From Halobacteria archaeon (lineage in GTDB: Bacteria; Pseudomonadota; Gammaproteobacteria; UBA9214), in assembly GCA_013041945.1 (NCBI GenBank), contig JABDRC010000075.1:1-11487 (forward strand): a stretch of 11,487 nt of DNA, written 5' to 3'. Position numbers and translations under genes: made by a program. Under the pieces are notes generated by a model. It searched no databases, had not been told where the DNA came from, and saw only the letters and a program-made list of their open reading frames with translations. Positions 1 through 6,074 of the stretch are shown here, in pieces. Position 1 is the stretch's first letter, and every line of letters starts with the position of its first letter.

Positions 1-32
1 GGAAACGGGGCCTGCGGGCCCCGTTTCTTTTT
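1..32 (+). terminator. Rho-independent terminator of an upstream gene outside the window
   Basis: Arms AAACGGGGCC (3-12) and GGCCCCGTTT (17-26) form a perfect 10-bp GC-rich stem with a TGCG loop, followed by CTTTTT. It should end a plus-strand transcript entering from the left. The 22-base core is identical to the terminator after the porin at 1279-1308. Confidence 0.85.
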
Positions 33-132
33 CCGGTCACCACACAGGATTGTCTGGCATTAAATCATCCTTATGTGACTGGTATTGCAGTGTACTGGCG
101 GAAATGTAGTGACCGCCTTCATCAGAATCATG

Positions 133-160
133 TTGCTTTTTGAGCGCGAAGAGTTAAGAT
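133..160 (+). promoter_or_regulatory. Candidate sigma-70 promoter of the porin gene
   Basis: TTGCTT (133-138) and TAAGAT (155-160) are separated by 16 bp, giving a start site near 167 and a leader of about 67 nt. Each hexamer matches consensus at four or more positions. The call rests on motif matching only. The rest of 33-233 has no gene. Confidence 0.4.
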
Positions 161-233
161 TATCGCGGTATTTTTACTTATATCAGACTGGTCATAACAC
201 CAGGCGGGCCTTGTTGAGGCGCACGGAGGATAA

Positions 234-1253
234 ATGAACAAGAAACTGTTGCCGGCTTTGGTCGGCGCTGCACTGGCAGGCAGCGTAAACCCTGCTGCAG
301 CCGATGTCTCGGTGATGGGTCATATCGACGTCAGCTATATAGGTTTTGATCAGGATGGGGGTTCCGACGATACCGTATTTAGCTGTACCACTTGCTCCGT
401 GGGCTTCAAGGGCAGCGAAGACCTGGGTAACGGCCTGAAGGCCATCTTCAAAATTGATTTTCAGTACGATGCCGTCAATAGAAACTCCTCCGGTTCCATC
501 ACCGACCGCGACCAGTGGGTCGGCCTGGGCGGTGGTTTCGGCAAGGTACGGATCGGCACCATCTCGACGGTCTACAAGTCGCATGGTGCGATGATCGATC
601 CGCTTTACCGTACGGCATTGCAGGGACGTGATCGTGGACTGCAGAGCGGTTACCACAGCAGTGCCGGCGAAGAGTTGCAAGGCCGTGCCGACAACACCTT
701 CCGTTATGACAGCCCGGACTTCAACGGCTTCAAGGTAGGCGCCCACTACACGCTGGACAGCGACGAGACAGACGGTGAAGATGACAACCCGTACGGTATC
801 GGTGCCAGCTACTCCAACGGCGGTATCCTGGCGTTTGCCGACTACATGACCAATGATGGCAGTACAGCCAGCCCGTTTGGTGAAAGGGATGCCTGGAAGG
901 TCGGTGGTAAATACAGCGGCGACATATTCGGTGTGATGGGGCAGTATGAAGATTACCAGAACTCAAGTACCGACGAAGAAACGGCCTGGCATGTTGCCGG
1001 TACCGTCTCGCTGCTCGGAATCGATATGTACCTGGGATTCGGCAAGACCGAGGACGACACATCCAGCCACGACCTCACCAGCTGGACACTGGCCGTCAGC
1101 CATAACCTGAGCAAGCGCACCATGGTTTATGCCGGTCACAGCCAGATTGACTGTGATGCCGGTGCGAATGCGACCTTGTCTGCCTGTAGCAATGTCGGTG
1201 CCGGCGGCGGCGAGGACGACAAAACCGCGCTTGGCATCAAGCACAAGTTCTGA
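234..1253 (+). CDS. Gram-negative outer-membrane porin, general-diffusion type
   Basis: A 339-residue protein with a clear Sec signal peptide (MNKK start, hydrophobic core, AAA at 21-23), so the mature chain should begin at Asp24 with DVSVMGHIDVSYIGF. The segment around 58-68 (FKGSEDLGNGLKAIF) is the classic second-strand signature of trimeric porins, and DRDQWVGLGGGFGKVRIG follows the family pattern. The chain ends in Phe (GIKHKF), the recognition signal for BAM-mediated insertion. Length is normal for 16-stranded porins. GGAGGA (225-230) is a strong ribosome site just before this ATG. Four cysteines (51, 54, 307, 318) lie in places predicted to be surface loops, which is uncommon in porins. 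Acidic loops hint at cation preference, but the substrate cannot be told. The gene is monocistronic, ending at its own terminator. Confidence 0.93.
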   Translation: MNKKLLPALVGAALAGSVNPAAADVSVMGHIDVSYIGFDQDGGSDDTVFSCTTCSVGFKGSEDLGNGLKAIFKIDFQYDAVNRNSSGSITDRDQWVGLGGGFGKVRIGTISTVYKSHGAMIDPLYRTALQGRDRGLQSGYHSSAGEELQGRADNTFRYDSPDFNGFKVGAHYTLDSDETDGEDDNPYGIGASYSNGGILAFADYMTNDGSTASPFGERDAWKVGGKYSGDIFGVMGQYEDYQNSSTDEETAWHVAGTVSLLGIDMYLGFGKTEDDTSSHDLTSWTLAVSHNLSKRTMVYAGHSQIDCDAGANATLSACSNVGAGGGEDDKTALGIKHKF

Positions 1254-1278
1254 TCGATTAGCTGTACAGGCTGGAACG

Positions 1279-1308
1279 AAAACGGGGCCTGCGGGCCCCG
1301 TTTTTTTT
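1279..1308 (+). terminator. Rho-independent terminator of the porin gene
   Basis: Arms AAAACGGGGCC (1279-1289) and GGCCCCGTTTT (1294-1304) flank a TGCG loop and run into an eight-base T tract (1301-1308). It starts 26 bp after the porin stop codon. The core is the same as the hairpin at 1-26. Confidence 0.92.
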
Positions 1309-1336
1309 ACAATGCTCCGCTGGCGCATCTTTTGTG

Positions 1337-1364
1337 GTAGGAGTGGACGTTGTCCGCGATTCTG
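1337..1364 (+). repeat. REP-like GTAG hairpin, copy 1
   Basis: GTAGGAG heads a short hairpin, GGAC (1345-1348) with GTCC (1352-1355), followed by CGCGAT. The layout matches the better copy at 5135-5160 and resembles the GTAG-headed REP sequences of Pseudomonas and Stenotrophomonas, which are mobilised by REP-associated tyrosine transposases. No transposase lies in the window. The rest of 1309-1457 shows nothing else recognisable. Confidence 0.45.
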
Positions 1365-1457
1365 CTCTGACCCGTGTTGGTTCGCGTATGTCGACGTTCC
1401 TGCAGGTGCATCAACTGGCGCAGGCCATCCTGGTGGCGAACTGCAGGCAATATGTAA

Positions 1458-2435
1458 ATGAAACGCTATGTGGGTAAATTCCTGGCGGTAACTATGCTGC
1501 TGTCGATGGTGGCCTGCAGCATGCGGCCGGTCGGTGAGGCGCCGGCCATCATCAACGCACAGGCCCACAGCGGCGGCAGCGTGGTGGCGTTCAGCCCGTC
1601 GGGTGACCTGCTTGCCTCCGGTGGCTGGGAAGGCACGGTGCGGCTGTGGCGCATGCCGGATGGCTCGCCGGGACACGCCTGGCAGGCGCATGCGGATACG
1701 GTGAATGGCATGGTATTTACCGACGCCGGCCAGCGGCTGGTCACGGCCGGCTTCGACAGACGAATCGCGACGTGGTCAATCAATGGTCAACTGCTTGGCC
1801 AGGTCGAATCGCCGGCACCCATCACCCATATGACGGCCCTGGAACCGGCTGATCGCCTGTTGACCGGGCATGCTGACGGCAGTGTGCGGCTTTGGCGCCT
1901 GTCGGATTTCTCACGGCTGCAAACACAAGTCCTGCACCGGGGCAGTGTAAAGACCGTTGCCATCGCACCCGGTGGCGAGCGCTATGCCTCCAGCGGCAGC
2001 GATGGCGCGGTATTCACCTGGTCGGAACACGCGCCGGTGCGCCGGCTCGAGGATCCACCGACCGATGCCTGGACGCTGGCCTTTTCACCGGACGGGCAGT
2101 GGTTGATGGGTGGCAGCTGGTTTCGCCTCTATCGCTGGCAGCTGGCCGATACCACGCTGCAAACACTGCCGACCCGGCATCGCGGCATCATCCGCTCGAT
2201 CAAGTACCTGCCCGACGGCGCCACGCTGGCCAGCATCAGTCGCCAGACGGACAGTGCGGTGTACTTTCTGGACCCGGTGACAGGCGCAACCTTACGCCGC
2301 TTTCAGCGACACGATTTATGTGGTGCTGACATTTCGGTTTCAGCAGATGGCCGCTACCTGGCGACGACCAGCGATGATGCGACCGTGCGGATCTGGGATT
2401 TAGGTGCCGGGCGCCCGACCGGGGCAAAACACTAG
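1458..2435 (+). CDS. WD40-repeat lipoprotein, predicted seven-bladed beta-propeller, function unknown
   Basis: A 325-residue protein. The N-terminus has a basic start (MKRYVGK), a hydrophobic stretch and LSMVAC with Cys20, which reads as a lipoprotein signal although Met at -3 is not the ideal lipobox residue. After a linker (21-35), seven WD-type units fill the rest, with strand ends visible as VRLWRM, IATWSI, VRLWRL, VFTWSE, LYRWQL, VYFLDP and VRIWDL. Seven units make one closed propeller, normally a protein-binding platform. No catalytic motif is seen. It is probably periplasmic and membrane-anchored. The ribosome site is weak (CAGG at 1444-1447), and the start is directly preceded by ATG-TAA (1452-1457). 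The name says structure, not role; a partner cannot be inferred from the porin or rpiA beside it. Confidence 0.85.
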   Translation: MKRYVGKFLAVTMLLSMVACSMRPVGEAPAIINAQAHSGGSVVAFSPSGDLLASGGWEGTVRLWRMPDGSPGHAWQAHADTVNGMVFTDAGQRLVTAGFDRRIATWSINGQLLGQVESPAPITHMTALEPADRLLTGHADGSVRLWRLSDFSRLQTQVLHRGSVKTVAIAPGGERYASSGSDGAVFTWSEHAPVRRLEDPPTDAWTLAFSPDGQWLMGGSWFRLYRWQLADTTLQTLPTRHRGIIRSIKYLPDGATLASISRQTDSAVYFLDPVTGATLRRFQRHDLCGADISVSADGRYLATTSDDATVRIWDLGAGRPTGAKH

Positions 2436-2494
2436 TTCGGCCAGTCCCCGCGCAGGCGCGAGATCGGTCTTGCAGACGTGACATCCCACTTGTT

Positions 2495-2520
2495 GTCATT
2501 CCCGCGCAGGCGGGAATGAC
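2495..2520. repeat. Perfect palindromic intergenic repeat between the WD40 gene and rpiA
   Basis: GTCATTCCCGC (2495-2505) and its exact complement GCGGGAATGAC (2510-2520) flank a GCAG loop. A degenerate relative of the centre (CCCGCGCAGGCG) occurs near 2447-2458. Hairpins with ATTCCCGC arms are common interspersed repeats in proteobacterial genomes. It lies between converging genes with no T tract, so it is not a normal intrinsic terminator, though it may stabilise both mRNA ends. The rest of 2436-2642 holds no recognisable gene. Confidence 0.8.
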
Positions 2521-2642
2521 GGGTTTGTTGGGCGGGATGCGCGGGCTGCTCCCAGACCCACGCCTCCACGGGGACAGGCTGCGCGGGGATGGCAACGCAG
2601 GAATCGTGCCTGTGAATCGCTTCCGCAGCTGTCTCAACTGGT

Positions 2643-3299
2643 TTATGTGATCTTCTTCACCCCGTCCTCGGTGCCCAGTAGCAGGACATCGGCCGGGCGC
2701 AGGGCAAACAGGCCGTTGGTGACCACGCCGGGAATGTTGTTCAGATCCTGCTCGAGTTTCGCCGGTTCCATGATTTCCAGGTTGTGCACATCGAGAATGT
2801 CGTTGCCGTTGTCGGTGACGAAACCTTCCCGGTAGACCGGCTGCCCGCCGTGCTTGACCAGTTCACGCGCTACCATGCTGCGTGCCATGGGGATGACTTC
2901 CACGGGCAGCGGGAACTTCCCCAGCACATCGACCAGTTTGCTGCCGTCGGCAATACAGACGAACTTTTCCGCACAGGCGGCCACGATCTTCTCCCGTGTC
3001 AGTGCGCCGCCGCCGCCCTTGATCAGGTGCAGGTAATGGTTCGATTCGTCGGCACCGTCGACGTAGACGGACAGTTCGCCGGCCGCATTCAGATCCAGCA
3101 CCGGGATGCCATGCGCGGCCAGGCGTTCGGCGCTCGCGTTCGAGCTTGCCACCGTGCCATCGATCTTGCCCTTGATGCCCGCCAGGCAATCGATAAAGTG
3201 ATTGGCGGTCGAGCCGGTGCCGATACCGATGACGGTGCCGGGGACAACATATTCGAGTGCCGCCTCGGCGACCATTTTCTTCAGTTCGTCCTGGGTCAT
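2643..3299 (-). CDS. rpiA: Ribose-5-phosphate isomerase A
   Basis: RpiA interconverts ribose 5-phosphate and ribulose 5-phosphate in the non-oxidative pentose phosphate pathway. The 218-residue product is nearly the length of the E. coli enzyme (219) and aligns with it from MTQDELKK to GVKKI. The phosphate-binding loop GTGSTA is at 27-32, DGADE at 81-85 and KGGGGALTREK at 94-104. The catalytic and binding residues Asp81, Asp84, Lys94 and Glu103 are all present. GGAG lies about 8 nt before the start codon. It is divergent from ilvA across 160 bp, an arrangement also known in Pseudomonas, and converges on the WD40 gene. Confidence 0.97.
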   Translation of the reverse strand: MTQDELKKMVAEAALEYVVPGTVIGIGTGSTANHFIDCLAGIKGKIDGTVASSNASAERLAAHGIPVLDLNAAGELSVYVDGADESNHYLHLIKGGGGALTREKIVAACAEKFVCIADGSKLVDVLGKFPLPVEVIPMARSMVARELVKHGGQPVYREGFVTDNGNDILDVHNLEIMEPAKLEQDLNNIPGVVTNGLFALRPADVLLLGTEDGVKKIT

Positions 3300-3353
3300 C
3301 CTGTTGCTCCATCATTTACTTGTTTTCAGAATGATAACGCAGTTTGAATCAAG

Positions 3354-3430
3354 AGTGGAAAGTAGAAAGTAGCCAGTAGCGAGGCACGTAATACCAGTAA
3401 CTGGTTACTTGCGATTTGTTACTTGTCACT
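3354..3430. repeat. Inverted array of degenerate 7-bp units upstream of ilvA
   Basis: Read in steps of seven from 3354, the sequence gives eleven units. The left ones begin AGTRG (3354, 3361, 3368, 3375). After a turnover around 3382-3402, the right ones end TTACT or TCACT (3403, 3417, 3424), which is the same motif on the opposite strand. The middle contains ACCAGTAACTGGT, a 13-bp odd palindrome. The array thus forms one long imperfect inverted repeat with heptad period, between divergent rpiA and ilvA. Function is unknown. Confidence 0.6.
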
Positions 3431-3459
3431 GTTCATATATATCTTGTATCTTCATTCCC

Positions 3460-4980
3460 ATGCTGAAACGCTATCTGAAGCTGATTCGTGAATCGCGCGT
3501 CTATGATGTTGCCGAGGTGACCCCCCTGGTCGTCGCCGAGCGCCTGACGCGGCGGCTGGGCAATCCGGTGTGGATGAAGCGCGAGGATATGCAGCCGGTC
3601 CACTCCTTCAAGAACCGCGGTGCCTATAACAAGATTTCCGGGCTTCCGGAAGAAGAGCGCAAGGCGGGTGTCATCGCGGCCTCGGCGGGCAACCACGCGC
3701 AGGGTGTTGCGCTGGCGGCCCGCAAACTGGGCATCAAGGCGCTGATCGTCATGCCGCAGACCACACCCTCCATCAAGATCGAGGCGGTCAGGGATTATGG
3801 CGCCAGCATCAAGCTGGTCGGCGATGCCTATGATGATGCCTGTGCCTGGGCGACAGCGCATGCCGAAGAAAAGGGCATGGCGTTTATCCATCCCTACGAT
3901 GACCCGCTGACCATTGCCGGGCAGGGCACCGTCGGCCTGGAGATCCTGGACCAGCACGAGGACGATATCCATGCCATCTTCATACCGGTCGGGGGTGGCG
4001 GGCTGCTCGCCGGGGTCGCGGCCGCGGTCAAGTCGCTGCGACCGTCGGTGAAGGTGATCGGCGTCGAGCCGGACGAGGCGCCCTGCATGTACGAGGCCCT
4101 GCGGCGCGGCAGGCGCATCAAGCTCAAACAGGTCGGTATCTTTGCCGACGGTGTGGCCGTACGCCAGGCCGGCAAGGAAAACTACCGGATCGCCCGGGCT
4201 CATGTCGACGATATCATTACCGTGACCACGGACGAGATCTGTGCCGCCATGAAGGATATCTTCGACGACTGCCGCTCGGTGGTCGAGCCGGCCGGCGCGC
4301 TGGCGGTTGCCGGGATCAAGAAATACGTCGAGGCCGAGGGTATTCAGGGACAGTCGCTGGTCGCGATAAACAGCGGTTCGAATATCAACTTCGACCGTTT
4401 GCGGCACGTGGCTGAACGTGCAGAAATCGGCGAACAGCGCGAGGCCCTGCTGGCGGTGACCATTGACGAGGAGCCGGGAAGTTTCCGGCGATTCTGCCGG
4501 GTCATTGGCCGGCGCGGTATTACCGAGTTCAATTACCGCTATGCGGACGCACGCCGGGCGCACGTGTTCGCCGGTATCCAGTTACGGGATGGTGAAGAGG
4601 AACGCCTGGAGCTGGTGGATACCCTGCGCAAGGACGGTTACCCGGTCGAGGACCTGACGGAAAGTGAACTCGCCAAGCTGCACATTCGTCACATGGTCGG
4701 CGGGCGCGTCCCGGGGCTGAAGGACGAGCTGCTCTACCGGTTCCAGTTTCCCGAGCGGCCGGGGGCCCTGCTCGGGTTCCTGTCCTCCATGGGCAAGCGC
4801 TGGAACATCAGCCTGTTTCACTACCGCAACCACGGTGCCGACTACGGGCGCGTGCTGGTCGGCATACAGGTGCCGCGGCAGAGCCGCAAGGCGTTTAGGG
4901 CATCGCTGGACAAGCTGGGATACGTGTACCGTGAAGAAACCGACAACCCTGCCTATAACCTGTTCCTGGGGAATGACTGA
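3460..4980 (+). CDS. ilvA: Threonine ammonia-lyase (threonine deaminase), biosynthetic
   Basis: IlvA is a PLP enzyme that converts threonine to 2-oxobutanoate and ammonia, the first committed step of isoleucine synthesis. The product is 506 residues (E. coli 514). The PLP lysine is Lys51 in HSFKNRGAY, SAGNHAQG follows, and the glycine-rich phosphate loop is PVGGGGLLAG. The C-terminal third holds two ACT-like regulatory segments (EQREALLAVTIDEEPGSF and YRFQFPERPGALLGF), as in the isoleucine-inhibited, full-length form. ATG at 3460 is chosen because MLKRYLKLIRESRVYDVAEVTPL aligns with the family N-terminus. The frame stays open back to a TTG at 3409, but that part lies in the heptad repeat and looks non-coding. 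No Shine-Dalgarno sequence precedes 3460. The shared terminator at 5180 probably ends the transcript. Confidence 0.96.
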   Translation: MLKRYLKLIRESRVYDVAEVTPLVVAERLTRRLGNPVWMKREDMQPVHSFKNRGAYNKISGLPEEERKAGVIAASAGNHAQGVALAARKLGIKALIVMPQTTPSIKIEAVRDYGASIKLVGDAYDDACAWATAHAEEKGMAFIHPYDDPLTIAGQGTVGLEILDQHEDDIHAIFIPVGGGGLLAGVAAAVKSLRPSVKVIGVEPDEAPCMYEALRRGRRIKLKQVGIFADGVAVRQAGKENYRIARAHVDDIITVTTDEICAAMKDIFDDCRSVVEPAGALAVAGIKKYVEAEGIQGQSLVAINSGSNINFDRLRHVAERAEIGEQREALLAVTIDEEPGSFRRFCRVIGRRGITEFNYRYADARRAHVFAGIQLRDGEEERLELVDTLRKDGYPVEDLTESELAKLHIRHMVGGRVPGLKDELLYRFQFPERPGALLGFLSSMGKRWNISLFHYRNHGADYGRVLVGIQVPRQSRKAFRASLDKLGYVYREETDNPAYNLFLGND

Positions 4981-4991
4981 AGGTTAAGCGG

Positions 4992-5102
4992 ATCGCGCTT
5001 GCATCGCTCACGCGCGATGGACAGGATGTTCAAGTGCCGTGGAGTACATGGATGTACGGGAACGGCCATCCCTGCGCTACGCGATGTACCTACATCCATG
5101 TA
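4992..5102. repeat. Composite inverted-repeat element downstream of ilvA
   Basis: Two nested signals occur. ATCGCGC (4992-4998) and GCGCGAT (5012-5018) form a 7-bp stem. TACATGGATGTA (5045-5056) and its exact complement TACATCCATGTA (5091-5102) form a 12-bp perfect inverted repeat with a 34-bp spacer. There is no credible ORF. Its form suggests a non-autonomous interspersed element, but copy number in the genome cannot be judged here. Confidence 0.6.
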
Positions 5103-5134
5103 AGCAAAGGCGTTCCTGCACAATTGGTAATTCT

Positions 5135-5160
5135 GTAGGAGCGCCTTGCAGGCGCGATAA
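5135..5160 (+). repeat. REP-like GTAG hairpin, copy 2
   Basis: GTAGGA is followed by GCGCCT (5141-5146), loop TGC and AGGCGC (5150-5155), then GATAA. This is the canonical shape of a GTAG-headed REP unit: fixed head, variable GC-rich hairpin. It is related to the element at 1337-1364 and lies between the composite repeat and the terminator at 5180. Confidence 0.65.
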
Positions 5161-5179
5161 AACCCTGTAAATACCATAA

Positions 5180-5208
5180 AAAAAGCCCGGGCACTGCCCG
5201 GGCTTTTT
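5180..5208. terminator. Bidirectional rho-independent terminator shared by ilvA and the histone-like gene
   Basis: AAAAAGCCCGGGCA (5180-5193) and TGCCCGGGCTTTTT (5195-5208) are perfectly complementary. A-rich and T-rich ends make it usable from both strands. It begins 20 bp past the minus-strand stop codon at 5229 and about 200 bp past ilvA. Confidence 0.92.
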
Positions 5209-5228
5209 ATCGTCAAGTGCGACGATTA

Positions 5229-5558
5229 TCAGCGCCTGCGCGTGGTCTTCCTACGCTTGGGAGCCGCCTTTCTGCGCTTCGGAGCGGCCTTCCTCTTCCG
5301 CGTAACCTTCCTACGCTTCGGAGCGGCCTTCTTCTTGCGCGTTACCTTCTTTCTGCGCTTCGGAGCGGCCTTTTTCTTCCGCGTAACTTTCTTTCTACGC
5401 TTCGGAGCGGCCTTCTTCTTGCGCGTTACCTTCCTGCGCTTCGGAGCGGCCTTCTTCCGCTTCGTCGTCGTTTTCCGCTTAGCGGTGGTCTTACGTCTTG
5501 CAGTGGTTTTCCGCCTTGCGGTGGTCTTCTTCCTAGTGGCTTTCTTCTTTGCAGCCAT
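5229..5558 (-). CDS. Histone H1-like, Lys/Arg/Ala/Pro-repeat DNA-binding protein
   Basis: The 109-residue product uses only seven amino acids (M, A, K, T, R, P, V). It has 37 Lys and 27 Arg, about 59% basic, with no acidic or aromatic residue. The N-terminal part repeats TTARRK-like units (about 12-36). The rest repeats AAPKRRK six times, with VTRKK linkers after the first four. This composition is typical of bacterial H1-like and AlgP-like C-terminal tails, which bind and condense DNA without base specificity. There is no folded domain, so it is probably disordered until bound. ATG at 5558 is chosen because GGAGG (5565-5569) lies 6 nt before it; an earlier in-frame ATG at 5576 overlaps that ribosome site. 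It stands alone, ending at the terminator at 5180-5208. A role in nucleoid packing is inferred from composition only. Confidence 0.9.
   Translation of the reverse strand: MAAKKKATRKKTTARRKTTARRKTTAKRKTTTKRKKAAPKRRKVTRKKKAAPKRRKKVTRKKKAAPKRRKKVTRKKKAAPKRRKVTRKRKAAPKRRKAAPKRRKTTRRR
5256..5453 (-). repeat. In-frame DNA repeat array inside the histone-like gene
   Basis: The 15-mer CTTCGGAGCGGCCTT (plus strand) occurs exactly at 5277, 5316, 5358, 5400 and 5439, with a variant at 5256. Steps are 21, 39, 42, 42 and 39 bp, all multiples of three, so unit gain or loss keeps the frame. Each copy encodes the AAPKR core. Confidence 0.9.
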
Positions 5559-5593
5559 ACCAAACCTCCATTGCATTTAAATTGCCCAAGCTG

Positions 5594-5599
5594 AGTATA
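5594..5599 (-). promoter_or_regulatory. Candidate -10 element of the histone-like gene
   Basis: Read on the minus strand this is TATACT (five of six consensus bases), in an AT-rich tract 36 bp upstream of the start codon. No good -35 hexamer stands 16-18 bp further up. The predicted leader is about 30 nt. Confidence 0.35.
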
Positions 5600-6074
5600 A
5601 ACAACTAATTACAAATTACCAGTTTTTTGTTATTGATATTCAAACTGCTATCGACCGTTTTGAAACGATGTTTAGTAACTCTGCAAACTTTTTTTTAGCA
5701 AATTTTTACCGGGATGTTTTGCATCGTTGCATGATGCGTTGTGCATGCATGCGGGTGCAGATGAATTTTGCATGTGCAGCCATCGTTGGTGCGAGCTGTG
5801 CGCCCGGTGTACTGCTTATGTTTTGCGTGCGGTGATTAGCGACGGTTATCGCTGTCGAATGCAGGGCAGGTTGCAAAGGTGACGCAATGCGTCACTTTAT
5901 TACGGGATAGTTAACACTTTGCGAGTAATTCAAGGCAGGCAGGTATATGTTTCCTGTTTGTGTAACAGACGCGTTAGTATTTTATAAACAGTAACTTAAG
6001 AGATTCACATTGCGGGTCGTGGAGGTTGGTGTGTGAAATTTACCGACACTGTATGAAGTGCATGCAACGGTTGG
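5600..6074. other. Long gene-free stretch upstream of the histone-like gene
   Basis: About 475 bp without a convincing ORF on either strand. The first 120 bp are AT-rich. From about 5718 to 5785 the motif TGCAT/GCATGC recurs at irregular spacing, including GCATGCATGC near 5742. A hairpin lies at 5879-5895. The length and structure leave room for regulatory sites or a small RNA, but nothing specific is recognised. Confidence 0.5.
5879..5895. other. Perfect short palindrome, possible operator or weak terminator
   Basis: GTGACGC (5879-5885) and GCGTCAC (5889-5895) are exact complements around AAT. TTTATTA follows on the plus strand, too broken for a confident intrinsic terminator. The symmetric form would equally suit a dimeric regulator. 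Confidence 0.35.

Noticed and set aside
2495..2520. Palindrome as an intrinsic terminator for the WD40 gene or rpiA
   Set aside because: Neither side has a T tract, and the sequence looks like a common interspersed repeat.
3433..4563. A 376-codon minus-strand open frame opposite ilvA
   Set aside because: ilvA is complete with all PLP motifs on the other strand, and the antisense product shows no recognisable domain.
4992..5160. CRISPR array
   Set aside because: The repeats are different palindromes, not regularly spaced copies of one direct repeat, and no cas gene is present.
5217..5594. Long plus-strand open frames opposite the histone-like gene (Leu/Arg/Ser-rich and Phe/Arg-rich translations)
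   Set aside because: They are mirror products of the repetitive Lys/Arg codons. There is no ribosome site, the composition is implausible, and the minus-strand frame has a strong Shine-Dalgarno sequence.
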